DNA of 64,000 nucleotides from Fen-1298 sp963833465 (GTDB taxonomy: Bacteria; Bacteroidota; Ignavibacteria; UBA10030): the NCBI GenBank assembly GCA_963833465.1, contig CAWHXW010000004.1, forward strand, positions 620,001-684,000, read 5' to 3'. The notes beneath the pieces are model-generated. The model searched no databases and was not told the origin of the DNA. It saw nothing but the letters and a program-made list of their open reading frames with translations. Below, piece after piece: positions 1-9,680 of this stretch; within the stretch, counting starts at the first letter, position 1; every line of letters starts with the position of its first letter. A program made the position numbers and the translations under genes.

Positions 1-853
1 TGTCTAGAATAGTACCGGCGTTTCCAAATTCATCAAGATACCCTTTTTTGACTCCATACGAATGCGTGCTGATAAAATCTAGCGGAAGATTATTTTTAGT
101 ACAGAAGTCAATCATTTCAGGCACCCAGGCTGCACCGGCTGTAGCAGGCCCGCCGACTCTGTAATCCTTATTTACACTTTTTACAGCATAGACCGAATGC
201 CGGAACAATTTAAAATATTCTTCTTGCGTTCCTTTCCAAAAACCATCCAGATTCGGTTCATTCCAAACTTCAAAATACCAAGTCTTTACTTCATCTGCGC
301 CATAACGTTCTGTAAAATGAATTGTAAGATTGCGGATTAAATCTTCCCATTTTTTATAATCCTTTGGAGGAGTAACATTTCCTCTCCACCAAAAAATGGT
401 TTGCTTACCGCTTGCCAGCGCTTCCGGCATAAATCCTAATTCCACAAAGGGCTTCATCCCGATGCTGAGTATGAAATCATATAAAATATCTATGTACTGA
501 AAATTATATTCCGGATTTCCATTTTTATCTTCCCTGTAGACACCCATATCATCTGTTAACAATCCATGCATCCGGATATATTTGAAATCGCATTCTTTCT
601 TTACATAAGCCAATTGCTGCTGCCAATCTGCCCGAAGTCCTTCATTAGCACGGCCGGCCCCAATACATTCTTTAAACATTGGATTGAAATCCCCTTTGAC
701 TTTATTGAAGTCAAGATTGATTACCCTTTTTTTTGATACGGAAGTAACAATGGATTTGTCTTGTGCAAATGTATTTGCCGCAAACAGATAACCGAGAATG
801 ATTAGTATCAGATAATTAGATTTCAAGAGTCTTCCCCTTTCGAAATGCTTCAT
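1..853 (-). CDS. GH39-family glycoside hydrolase (beta-xylosidase-like), 3' end cut by window edge
   Basis: Reading the minus strand from 853 gives an open frame that runs off the window, about 284 codons. It begins with a hydrophobic signal peptide ending near FAANTFAQD, followed by a (beta/alpha)8-type glycosidase sequence. The motif YFEVWNEPNL near residue 195-204 carries the Asn-Glu-Pro typical of the acid/base glutamate in GH39 and other clan A enzymes; the catalytic nucleophile would lie beyond the window. The family includes beta-xylosidases and alpha-iduronidases. A xylosidase role fits the esterase and TonB operon nearby but is inference. An alternative TTG start at 826-824 has a better ribosome site (AGGGGA) and leaves a cleaner signal peptide. 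It lies 390 bases downstream of operon A, same strand. Confidence 0.8.
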   Translation of the reverse strand, partial: MKHFERGRLLKSNYLILIILGYLFAANTFAQDKSIVTSVSKKRVINLDFNKVKGDFNPMFKECIGAGRANEGLRADWQQQLAYVKKECDFKYIRMHGLLTDDMGVYREDKNGNPEYNFQYIDILYDFILSIGMKPFVELGFMPEALASGKQTIFWWRGNVTPPKDYKKWEDLIRNLTIHFTERYGADEVKTWYFEVWNEPNLDGFWKGTQEEYFKLFRHSVYAVKSVNKDYRVGGPATAGAAWVPEMIDFCTKNNLPLDFISTHSYGVKKGYLDEFGNAGTILD

Positions 854-1242
854 TTATGGTTTATCCTGCGATGTCTTAGGATTAAAAGGATTCGAGAAAT
901 TATTATTGACTTTAACCTGTATATGCTTTATCACTTTTTTTACCACTGCCGCCTTTTAAAATGAAATCCAGTTAATATTAAAACTGATGGCGATCCTATC
1001 TAAACAAAGTACATTATATTCACCTTGTGCTTTTTTAAAGTGAACAATTGTCCATTGATACAGTAGGATGTATTGGGATACAAATAATGCCAAACACGAT
1101 GCCGTTTAAAGTGATTTTAATTTACCGACTGCAATATAACTACATTATGTACTCTCTTCATTTATAAAGACTATAATCATATATAGAAACTTATTCCAGT
1201 CAATACTATCATGACTCGACTACATCTGTGTTCATGCAATGA
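854..1242. other. AT-rich intergenic stretch, no gene seen
   Basis: Gap between the last gene of operon A and the GH39 gene. It is AT-rich; I see no coding potential, no RNA gene and no clear terminator. It may hold the GH39 promoter. Confidence 0.4.
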
Positions 1243-2571
1243 TCAATAATAAGGTGCACCAATTGTTCCAACATCAACCTTGTATAATGTCCAATTTACA
1301 GCGGGGGTTGAATTGCCGCATATAATATATAGATATTTTTCGAAGCAAAATTGATTGCAATAAAGTGACAAAATATCCTTGTACAGAAAATCCACACTAC
1401 TTGGTTGAATCGGTAGATTACTTGGTACACTTGCAATCAAAACCGGATACTGTGAATAAGTTCCAATATACATCTTCGTTCCATCCGAAGAAAAAGAAAA
1501 TGCCTTTATAGGAAAGATAGATGGGAAAATTCCTTGAGTTAAATCGAGCACTAGTTCCGGGGCACCTATTTTGCTTGTATCGCTCATCGAATGGCGAAAG
1601 ATTCCCTTACGCGTCGCAACATAAATATATCCGTTGAACACGCGCATAGTCGAAATCGTATCTGTTGAATAATAGCCATCGTCTCTTTTTGAGCGATCAG
1701 GCCGGATAATCTGAATACCACTCTTCCGGCCGCCTGTATAGAAATATCCGTTGGCATCAAAGTCACCACATATAACATTTTTAACAGGAGCAAAAGTATA
1801 CCAAAGAGAATCCTTCACTGTTGGCATATTGAAGTCCACCATATGAATTTCTTTAGTATTTGGAAAAACCCCATTGAGGTAATAGAATCTTCCATCAATG
1901 CCGATTTTTGCATCTGATGGCGCCCGAGTAAGCACTAAAGATGTATCTCCGCCAACGCTTGTTGTAATTTTTGTGCTCTTGCCATCTGGCGTAACTTTCC
2001 AAAGATACTTATTCGCTGTTTCTACAACGTACAAATTCCCTGCGTTATCAACAGTAACAGTGCTTAATGCTACATTTGCCACAAAAGACCCATACTGCTC
2101 ATTTATAGAAGTAATTTTATAGTGATCATATTTAGCCGAGACAAGTGCTTTATTCGAAGCTATTGTTATCGAACAATCATCAGAGACTATATTAGGTCTG
2201 TATACTTTGATCATTCCTGGAGAAATCGAAATAACTGATGCCTGCACATTATTAAAGTAGACACCATTAAAAACAAAGCTTTGATTAGATAAGAGTATTG
2301 AATCTTTTAAATTTAAAGTATCTGTATAATAGGAATACCTCGTAACAGTAGTTGAATCTAAAGCACCGGATAAATTATTGCCTGTAATTGTTATAGTATT
2401 CACACCTGCTAATGCTTGAGCAGGACTGATCCCGGTAATAGAACAATCTAACGAACTCGCTGGAGGATTATTCCACATTGGGCCGGCAACATCATTTTTA
2501 CATCCAATAAAGACTGCATTCACTACGACTACGATGATAGATGCCATCAATAAAAAGCGACGATCTTTCAT
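1243..2571 (-). CDS. TIG/IPT-domain beta-propeller surface lipoprotein, operon A gene 4
   Basis: 442 residues. The N-terminus is a lipoprotein signal (hydrophobic run, then VFIGC with Cys near residue 24), so it should be lipid-anchored. Residues ~45-140 look like a TIG/IPT immunoglobulin-like domain (ISPAQALAGVNTITITGNNL), seen in surface glycan-binding proteins of Bacteroidota. The remainder has repeats of the NHL/SMP-30 propeller style (GNLYVVETANKYLWKVTPDG). It ends in GAPYY, as the paralogues at 39826 (GAPYYGR) and 48622 (GAPFY) do. Start is supported by AAAGGA upstream. It is 20 bases after the PorV-like gene, the last of four tightly spaced genes. Likely role: a ligand-binding accessory to the TonB receptor (inference). 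Confidence 0.75.
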   Translation of the reverse strand: MKDRRFLLMASIIVVVVNAVFIGCKNDVAGPMWNNPPASSLDCSITGISPAQALAGVNTITITGNNLSGALDSTTVTRYSYYTDTLNLKDSILLSNQSFVFNGVYFNNVQASVISISPGMIKVYRPNIVSDDCSITIASNKALVSAKYDHYKITSINEQYGSFVANVALSTVTVDNAGNLYVVETANKYLWKVTPDGKSTKITTSVGGDTSLVLTRAPSDAKIGIDGRFYYLNGVFPNTKEIHMVDFNMPTVKDSLWYTFAPVKNVICGDFDANGYFYTGGRKSGIQIIRPDRSKRDDGYYSTDTISTMRVFNGYIYVATRKGIFRHSMSDTSKIGAPELVLDLTQGIFPSIFPIKAFSFSSDGTKMYIGTYSQYPVLIASVPSNLPIQPSSVDFLYKDILSLYCNQFCFEKYLYIICGNSTPAVNWTLYKVDVGTIGAPYY

Positions 2572-2591
2572 AATCTTATTCCTTTATTATT

Positions 2592-3644
2592 TCAATATGA
2601 AAAACGAATAGTCATGCGTTGTACTTTATCAAATACACCATAAGGAGTATAAGCATAATCAAGTATAAAGCCAGCTTGAGATACGCCCATTCCAAATGTC
2701 CAACCGCTCCCTTCATCTACATTAGTTGTATATCCACAACGCAGAGAAACCGATTTCACTATTTGGTATTCAAGTCCTATTTTCATCTGTTCCGGATGGT
2801 CTCGATAATGGCTTGCATCAATACTTATATTAAGTAATTGATCAAGGTTGCCCTTTCCGATTACATCCATCAGATCCATAGATATACCAAGCGTAAAGAC
2901 TAACGGCAATTGAAAATTTTCATAAGCATACTTCTCCTCTTGGGAAAAATTCCTGATAGACATTCCAAACACAAGACTTTTGTACCCCGTTTTAAATTGA
3001 GTACCAAAATCAAACACTAAAGGTGACAACTTATTGCTTACTGCAACGGCAGAGTCTTTATAATGTGTACCCGTAGAGTCTGTGAATGCTACTATTGGCT
3101 GATTTGGATTAGGTATACTACTTGGTCCAAGATCTTGGCTTGCAACACGTATCTGTCCTCCAACGCTAAAACGGTCTGTTAATTTTTTTGCATACCCTAA
3201 ACCAATAGCTGAAGCATGTGGACTAAAAAGTCCAGTTTCCAGATATCCCTGATCAGTTGCTTTGTCTACAACAGTGCCTATGAAATCGCCATAATTCACA
3301 TATTGAAATGAAAAACCTACTACTCCATAATCTCCGTGAAATGGACTAATTGCCATACTAAAAGTGAGATGTTTAATATCTGCAATCCATTGATTATTGC
3401 TCACAGCGATATCAATAAAGTTTTCCATTCTTGCCATACCAGCCGGATTAAAGAATAAAGAGGCAGATTGGGCTTCAAGACTTGTCAAAGCATCTGCCAT
3501 AGCGGCAGCTCTTGCATCGCTTACCACAGTAAGAAATTGAAAACTCGATTGCGCTAACTTTTGGTTATCTTGAGCATATCCAATGAAACACAGCAACAAT
3601 CCTGCAAGTATTCCAATAATTCTTCCATTCAGTTTCTTTTTCAT
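2592..3644 (-). CDS. PorV/PorQ-like outer-membrane beta-barrel protein, operon A gene 3
   Basis: 350 residues with a cleavable signal peptide ending near CFIGYAQD. The N-terminal half has the family hallmark SDARAAAMADA followed by LFFNPAGMA, found in PorV (LptO)/PorQ proteins, which are FadL-like 14-strand barrels. PorV carries T9SS cargo from the translocon to the attachment complex at the cell surface. The C-terminus LDYAYTP...VQRMTIRFSY is nearly identical to the copy at 49878. It sits 12 bases downstream of a gene with a T9SS sorting tail, so a dedicated shuttle or anchor for that cargo is plausible (inference). The ribosome site AAGGAG supports the start. Confidence 0.82.
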   Translation of the reverse strand: MKKKLNGRIIGILAGLLLCFIGYAQDNQKLAQSSFQFLTVVSDARAAAMADALTSLEAQSASLFFNPAGMARMENFIDIAVSNNQWIADIKHLTFSMAISPFHGDYGVVGFSFQYVNYGDFIGTVVDKATDQGYLETGLFSPHASAIGLGYAKKLTDRFSVGGQIRVASQDLGPSSIPNPNQPIVAFTDSTGTHYKDSAVAVSNKLSPLVFDFGTQFKTGYKSLVFGMSIRNFSQEEKYAYENFQLPLVFTLGISMDLMDVIGKGNLDQLLNISIDASHYRDHPEQMKIGLEYQIVKSVSLRCGYTTNVDEGSGWTFGMGVSQAGFILDYAYTPYGVFDKVQRMTIRFSY

Positions 3645-3655
3645 TGATTGACTCC

Positions 3656-5950
3656 TTACCTTATGACCACAAACTTACGGAACGTAGATTGGCCCGCACT
3701 AAATATTTTTTGCCCTTTAGTATACACGACATCACCTTTATGATAAATTATTTTTAAATGCTCGTCGGTAATATCATGACTCGCAATTTTATCTTCTGTC
3801 GCAGTATAATTTTCAGTTACCTCGACGTACAAAATATAGACGCCGCTTACGACAATTTGACCCGAAGAGGTTTGCAAATTCCACGCTTCGTCGCCAGCTC
3901 CGTTAGTATGATTTATCTCCCGAATAAGTGTACCACTTTCTGTAAAAATCATGAGCTTGCATTTGGGCGGAATACCATAAAACTCCATTTGATCAATTCC
4001 ACCAGTGAGTCCTGTTGCAAAATCTGCAAACTGCCATTTCCTTGCTCGAATATCCCATGGATTAGGAACTACACGCACCTCTGCCAATAAATTGCCTGCA
4101 GGCCTTAAGAGATTTGCTGGCTTTGATGTCATAGTATAGAATAGACTGCTGTATAAAGGAACACCCGGGTGGACATCGTTCCTCGATCCATTATCCCGTG
4201 CTTGAATATAATAGTAATAATCAAAACCACGAACGGCTGTTGTATCATCCCACTGTGTAGTACTTGCATCACATTCAAGCATCTTTTGATAAACCGTAAG
4301 ATAAGTTTTTACATTGCTTTCTGACCGATAAATTACATAACCGGCTACTGGTGTCGGTGAACTGCTTGGTGGAGTCCAAGACAAATGAATTTTATCACCG
4401 CCGGATGTCACTGTAAACGAACTCGGTGGATCGGGAGGTTTCGGAATATTATATTGTGATCTATAATTTGAGCGTGCATTTCGAAACATCTGCATAATAG
4501 AATCCTTCCCTGACATTACCCATGCCTTTGTGTAATCGGTAAATGTCGGATTAGCAGGAGGAGTTACACCAGAAGGAAAAACAAGAGGAGGTAGTACACT
4601 TGTCGAATCTTTACTATGATTATAGTACGCATACCATACGGCGCCAACATCGCGACAAGTTTGCCAACTGATTCCACTGACACCTTCGGCAAAAACAATA
4701 TGAATGCTGTCTTGAGGTGCTAATGTATAAGGGCCAAATCCCTGTCCTTGTGCTCCACCGTAGAGACCTGATTGATGCGCCGTCCAATAATCACCAACAA
4801 ATTGACCGTCCGTGCCGACTGCCTGTTCCATAGATTTATCTAAATGACCTGCTGCAATAATATTCCAACGCAGCTTCATAAATACATCATCATATTGACT
4901 AACTGATGCTTCTTCTTCAATATTGTCTGTATTGAAATATGCAGTTGTTGCCGGTTGATTTATGTCATCAACCATATAATTCTGCGGACTCCCTGAAGCA
5001 AACAAAGTTACTGCTCCAGCATATTTTGCTGAGCCCAACAAACCATTTAATCCTACACCACCACCATTTTGATCTGGACAACCCCAATCTTCATCGTAAT
5101 ATGCCAAACCCATAGATAACCGTGGTTTTTCGGGTGAATAAAAACTATAAAAACCGCGCAGTGTATCCGGTGTTGATCGTGTTGCGCTGTACGGACCGAA
5201 ATCACCGTACAACGAACTTGCACCCCACTGCGCTTCAAAAGCGCCCCAAGTTGAACCCCATGCAAGGGATGTTATGCCTGAAAATGCGTTTCGATAGCCA
5301 AAGTGGAACCAAAGACTGTCCAACGTCTGAGATAGAGTGTCCCCTGCTGCATCATAAATACCAGTATTCTTAAAAACATAATCATGAATATAATAGCTGT
5401 CATGATTTTGCTGAGTAAATGCCATAACTTTTTTAGTAACGGAAATTCCCATAGAAGTGTTAAATTTAATAACAATCATACGATCACAGGGAATATTTGG
5501 ATTTACTTCGTCAAATTTATCGTATTGTGAATTCCCTGATGCAAGTCCACCATCTACTACAACAACTGGAGGAAAGTTACGCGCGATCAATTTTATAGAT
5601 TGGGAAAAAACCATTTTAGGCTGGTTAGATATATCATAACGAGGACCAGATCCAATAACCTTTATCGGTTTTATTTGTTTTTGTACCGGATCGTAAAAAT
5701 TTTTTGCTCCAATCCATAATGACCTTGAACGTTCCGTAAATTGATCATCGCCATATTGAGCTGGCCATGCAAAATTATCATTAGCAATTGGTGTGTATTC
5801 ATTTTCAGCACCATAATCAACTATCCACGCCTGATACTGCGAAACGCTAAGCCATCGGAGATCTTGAGATAGTCCATATTGAAATCCAAAAACTATCATT
5901 ATTAACCCGATTGCCAACATTGTTCGAATATTATATCCTCTTTTTTTCAT
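3656..5950 (-). CDS. Large secreted protein with FN3 domain and T9SS C-terminal sorting tail, operon A gene 2
   Basis: About 764 residues from the MKKRGYN start chosen here; an upstream ATG at 5989 overlaps the receptor stop by 4 bases but leaves no usable signal peptide. After the signal peptide (GLSQD) comes an N-terminal region of ~480 residues shared only with the paralogues at 42121 and 50951 (LWIG, KNF, DSIHIVFAEGV), with no domain I can name. A fibronectin type III domain follows (PPDPPSSFTVTSGGDKIHLSW, near residue 510). The C-terminus is a FlgD/type-A-like sorting domain with SSGQIVVSGVYILYVEV and the final KFVVIR. Such tails send proteins through T9SS and are removed on attachment. 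Function unknown; a surface partner of the adjacent receptor is the simplest idea. Confidence 0.75.
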   Translation of the reverse strand: MKKRGYNIRTMLAIGLIMIVFGFQYGLSQDLRWLSVSQYQAWIVDYGAENEYTPIANDNFAWPAQYGDDQFTERSRSLWIGAKNFYDPVQKQIKPIKVIGSGPRYDISNQPKMVFSQSIKLIARNFPPVVVVDGGLASGNSQYDKFDEVNPNIPCDRMIVIKFNTSMGISVTKKVMAFTQQNHDSYYIHDYVFKNTGIYDAAGDTLSQTLDSLWFHFGYRNAFSGITSLAWGSTWGAFEAQWGASSLYGDFGPYSATRSTPDTLRGFYSFYSPEKPRLSMGLAYYDEDWGCPDQNGGGVGLNGLLGSAKYAGAVTLFASGSPQNYMVDDINQPATTAYFNTDNIEEEASVSQYDDVFMKLRWNIIAAGHLDKSMEQAVGTDGQFVGDYWTAHQSGLYGGAQGQGFGPYTLAPQDSIHIVFAEGVSGISWQTCRDVGAVWYAYYNHSKDSTSVLPPLVFPSGVTPPANPTFTDYTKAWVMSGKDSIMQMFRNARSNYRSQYNIPKPPDPPSSFTVTSGGDKIHLSWTPPSSSPTPVAGYVIYRSESNVKTYLTVYQKMLECDASTTQWDDTTAVRGFDYYYYIQARDNGSRNDVHPGVPLYSSLFYTMTSKPANLLRPAGNLLAEVRVVPNPWDIRARKWQFADFATGLTGGIDQMEFYGIPPKCKLMIFTESGTLIREINHTNGAGDEAWNLQTSSGQIVVSGVYILYVEVTENYTATEDKIASHDITDEHLKIIYHKGDVVYTKGQKIFSAGQSTFRKFVVIR

Positions 5951-5985
5951 TGTAAAGTCCTGTTCAAATTGTTGGTTATCGATTA

Positions 5986-8900
5986 TCAATCTATATCAAT
6001 TGAGGCACTAAAGCCGAATGTAATACTGCGCGGGTTCAGAAACCAAAACGTCGATGGATTCGGCATATCAATATATGCTTTAGAAGAATTTATCTTATCA
6101 ATTGTTGCTTGATTAACCTTTACCCAAGCATTCCCGACTGTTTGCCAATACGTTTTTGTATTATCATCATAATATATTGCTCTATCGCCAATCTTGACTT
6201 GCCCATTCTCAACTCCATCCTGACGAAACATTGGCTGCCAATCTACTCCAGGATCTCGATAAGCACCAATTTTGTCATCTCCTGGAATATTGTTATAAGC
6301 ATTACTCTTGGGCAGATGCAGCGAATTGATATATGCACCGCTTGTTGTAAGGTCAGAATAGCTTGTTCGCAGGCGAAGAGCATTAAATAAATTTGAAACA
6401 TCGGCAAATATTTGGATTCTAAAATGATTAACACTTACACCTTTACTGACGCGCAATCTTCCATCAAAATAATTGACATATTGCACATTATTATCGACTC
6501 CAGGTGTATTATTTTGATTATACGTCGTCCAGCCACCCTCACTCCAATTGAGAAGAAGATTGACCATAAGATCGCCAAAAATATGATTGCCGATTACTTT
6601 CGGACCAAAATCTAACGGTGATGTAAAATTAAGGTCGGCTCTTGCAAAAGGAGCTGGAATTGTCCGTTGTTGATAATATTTATTTGGTTGCTCGTTATAT
6701 TGGCTTACTTGAAGTGCTGGATCTTCGTATATATCAATTATTCCAAACTGACCCGTCGATGTTGCCTGGTATGTGTAATTGATAAATCCTGAGAACCAAT
6801 TTCCTGGAGTTTTCCTCAACGTAATTTCTACTCCACGAGTATCCTGATATCCGTTAGCATTTGTAACTGTATATGATGCGCTTGATATAGGATAGTACGT
6901 AGTAGTATTTTGTTGATTACTTATATCACGATAGAATGCTGTTAGTTGAAGAAGGAGTTCATTATCAAATAATTGATGGTCATATCCGAGTTCATACGAA
7001 ATAGTTTTAGCAAGTGCTAAATCAGGATCACCAATTTCTTGTAATGAATGATCAGGACGCCGATCAACTCGGAATAGCCCTTCATATTGCGGCATCTGCT
7101 TAAACTGTCCATAATTAAAATATAACTTTGAATTTTCTGTAATAGGGTGCGAAATACCTAAACGCGGGCTGAGTTGCCACTGCGCTTTCGTTGTTCGCAT
7201 AGCAATTCCTTCGGCAGTGCCAGTATACTTGTACGAAATGAAATTAGGGTCAAACGGGTCATAATTCCACCAATCGGTTCGTGCATCGCTAAAATCCAGT
7301 CGTAAGCCACCATTTACTGTAAATCCGTCTGTCTCCATTTTATCTTGAACATATGCACCACCCTGAGTTGGGAAGTTGTGAATCTGAACACGGTTGGCAT
7401 AAGTGTTTCCACTTGTTTGCATCTGGATAAACCCATAGTCCAGATTAATGTCATTATAGGTGAACACAGCCCCTGCCTTGATCATATTGTTAAAATCAAC
7501 TTGACTTGTGAGATCAGCTTTTAATGTAGTTGCACTCGAAGTCGAATTGTCTCTTGCAAGCGCATCCTGCGATCCGTCTTCAAGTTCGATTCCATCTGAT
7601 GTTGCAGGGAAATATCCCAGCGGGTTTGATGTTTCATAGAAACCAGGTAATACTTCATACAGAAGAGATGTATCGCGTGCTGCCGGTGGACGAGTAAAAT
7701 AATGCGTTCTAATATATTCTGCGGAAACTTCATAATATGTTTTATCACTTAATATATGAGTCATTTTAGCAGAAAGGGAACGATGATCAATATCAGTCAG
7801 ACTATAAGCAAAATCACCAAAGAGGTTCACTAATTCATCACCTCCAGTACCGCCGACAAAATCAGTTGGACTAGAAAGACGATCGCCATAAGTCCAATTT
7901 TCTGATACCGTAGCTACATTTCCAAGTGACCCAATGATTTGAACAGTAATATTCTTACTAACATCTGATGTTAAAACAATTCTTGCATCATAATCATTGT
8001 AATCCGGGCGAGATAATGGAAAAATCAACTGTTGGCTCTCTCCTCTATAAGACCCAAAAAATCTTAGATTTCCAAGTTGTTCAGAAATAAACGGCACAGG
8101 ACCACCTAATCCACCATCAATATTATAGTCCGGTTTATTATTGAACACCGGTTTACGAATTTCGTACTCAAATGCTCGCTGGCAGCCAAGTGGTGTCAAA
8201 TTATTATTCGGATTTGCATCAGAACACAATGCTTGTGATACTGCATTCCATCCGCCTTCAAATACTCGATATTGTGATTTTGTATAACTATCCCAAGCTC
8301 CGTTATTTGTTCCAGTCCAACAAACTGCTGGATCAAAGTACGGCCTCAACCAATAGGAATTGGGATTATCGATATCAGGTATACCGGAACCTCGATAATA
8401 TTTCGGCGCTGCAGGTGTAAATTGAAGATTAAGATTAGCAGTATATCCTTTTTTTTCACCCTCATTCGTTACGACCTTAATTACACCAGACTGAACTTGA
8501 CCATATTCTGCATTGAACCCACCGCGTTCGACAGAAATTTCTTTTATCGAACTTAAGGCGACTTTGGTCAATGCCTGATTATTTCTTGGATCGCGCATAG
8601 TGAGTCCATCCACTAAGAAAAGTGCTTGATCCATTCCGCTTCCACGGATTTGTCCATTGTTAATCCCAGCTTGCATATTAACAATATCATCTACGTTCGT
8701 AACAGATAATTTAGAGATATCCTTGCTTGAAACATCAACAACGCTTGTTGCAACGTCCATTTTAATCGGCCGTTCACCCAAAACCACAGTCTCGCTCACT
8801 TCAATGGCTTCAGCTTCTAAGATTACAGGCAATCGGGTTGTTTGATCAATAAAAACGTGAACGTTCGAAAGAATAACTTTTTTATATCCGATGGAGGAGA

Positions 8901-9135
8901 TTTGAACATTATAGGTACCAGGGGGAATATAGAGAATGGAGAATTCTCCTTCAACATCTGTCGCAGCACCTAATGATGTACCTAAAATAACAACATTTGC
9001 TCCGATCAATGGTTCACTTGTTGCTTTGTCAGTTATAATGCCTGCAATTTTTCCTGTTGTACCGGACCATAAAGGTACAGTCAGTAATACGGATAACACC
9101 AACGTTGGCATAATAATCCTTTGCAAAGATTTCAT
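5986..9135 (-). CDS. TonB-dependent receptor with CarboxypepD_reg-like domain (SusC-like), operon A gene 1
   Basis: About 1049 residues from the ATG at 9135, which has AAGGAGT upstream and a signal peptide; the frame stays open to 9255 but those residues look untranslated. Order: signal peptide; CarboxypepD_reg-like beta-sandwich (GKIAGIITDKATSEPLIGAN); TonB-box-like ETVVLGERP; plug domain (INNGQIRGSGMDQALFLVDG, GGFNAEYGQVQSGVIKV); then a long barrel ending with NPRSITFGFSASIDID. These outer-membrane receptors use the proton motive force through TonB-ExbBD to import ligands, usually oligosaccharides in SusC-type proteins. First gene of a four-gene operon and divergent from a hybrid two-component regulator, as in polysaccharide loci. 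No SusD partner is present. Substrate unknown; xylan fragments suspected from neighbours. Confidence 0.88.
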   Translation of the reverse strand: MKSLQRIIMPTLVLSVLLTVPLWSGTTGKIAGIITDKATSEPLIGANVVILGTSLGAATDVEGEFSILYIPPGTYNVQISSIGYKKVILSNVHVFIDQTTRLPVILEAEAIEVSETVVLGERPIKMDVATSVVDVSSKDISKLSVTNVDDIVNMQAGINNGQIRGSGMDQALFLVDGLTMRDPRNNQALTKVALSSIKEISVERGGFNAEYGQVQSGVIKVVTNEGEKKGYTANLNLQFTPAAPKYYRGSGIPDIDNPNSYWLRPYFDPAVCWTGTNNGAWDSYTKSQYRVFEGGWNAVSQALCSDANPNNNLTPLGCQRAFEYEIRKPVFNNKPDYNIDGGLGGPVPFISEQLGNLRFFGSYRGESQQLIFPLSRPDYNDYDARIVLTSDVSKNITVQIIGSLGNVATVSENWTYGDRLSSPTDFVGGTGGDELVNLFGDFAYSLTDIDHRSLSAKMTHILSDKTYYEVSAEYIRTHYFTRPPAARDTSLLYEVLPGFYETSNPLGYFPATSDGIELEDGSQDALARDNSTSSATTLKADLTSQVDFNNMIKAGAVFTYNDINLDYGFIQMQTSGNTYANRVQIHNFPTQGGAYVQDKMETDGFTVNGGLRLDFSDARTDWWNYDPFDPNFISYKYTGTAEGIAMRTTKAQWQLSPRLGISHPITENSKLYFNYGQFKQMPQYEGLFRVDRRPDHSLQEIGDPDLALAKTISYELGYDHQLFDNELLLQLTAFYRDISNQQNTTTYYPISSASYTVTNANGYQDTRGVEITLRKTPGNWFSGFINYTYQATSTGQFGIIDIYEDPALQVSQYNEQPNKYYQQRTIPAPFARADLNFTSPLDFGPKVIGNHIFGDLMVNLLLNWSEGGWTTYNQNNTPGVDNNVQYVNYFDGRLRVSKGVSVNHFRIQIFADVSNLFNALRLRTSYSDLTTSGAYINSLHLPKSNAYNNIPGDDKIGAYRDPGVDWQPMFRQDGVENGQVKIGDRAIYYDDNTKTYWQTVGNAWVKVNQATIDKINSSKAYIDMPNPSTFWFLNPRSITFGFSASIDID

Positions 9136-9381
9136 TCTTCTGACTCCTTCCAATAATAATTGCTTTGGCTTGAAGGGATTAGCTTCAAGAACTGTGAAAT
9201 TGATTGCATTAGTAATAATCATTCTGTTACATTTTATTTTCAGATACCAAGACAAATCAGGAAATTAGAACTTCTGATACAAAAAATTCCCATCCTCCAA
9301 ATGCATACAAACAAATTTTTCTAATCATAGATCTAATAGTAAATATGCTGTTCTAATATTATTTTCATATTCGATTTATTG

Positions 9382-9393
9382 GTTCGGCCGAAC
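9382..9393. promoter_or_regulatory. GC-rich palindrome between operon A and its regulator
   Basis: GTTCGGCCGAAC is a perfect 12-bp palindrome in an otherwise very AT-rich divergent intergenic region (9136-9680). Its position between the receptor and the regulator makes an operator plausible, but nothing in the sequence proves binding. Confidence 0.25.
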
Positions 9394-9578
9394 TCGCAAC
9401 ATCCTTTGTAGAAATACTAGATTCCTTCCTTTCGTTATTTCCCCTTTTTACAGGACTTTATTTTTTATCACCTGTGTGGGAAAAAATATAGAGAACGGAC
9501 AAATGATTAAAAACTGCAAAATATAACCATCGTGGGATGAATAATTATTATAATCTTGTTCCATTCTATTTAATTAAT

Positions 9579-9625
9579 GTCCCAAGATTTTAAATATTGT
9601 CCCACTGGATTTTAACTAATGTCCT
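9579..9625 (+). repeat. Phased short direct repeats (TGTCC) upstream of the regulator gene
   Basis: GTCC occurs at 9579, 9599 and 9621, spaced 20 and 22 bases; the first two extend to TGTCCCA. A weaker TTGTTCC lies about 22 bases before the first. Spacing near two helical turns, directly upstream of a regulator with an AraC-type DNA-binding domain, is what tandem operator half-sites would look like. This is inference only. Confidence 0.28.
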
Positions 9626-9680
9626 ATTCTTCATCTTCTACTATTGTCATTACATAAGATTTTTAATACATTTTAAGAGA

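Noticed and set aside
9597..9680. Regulator starting at TTG 9597
   Set aside because: The added N-terminus has no ribosome site and would place 28 odd residues before the signal segment; ATG 9681 fits better.
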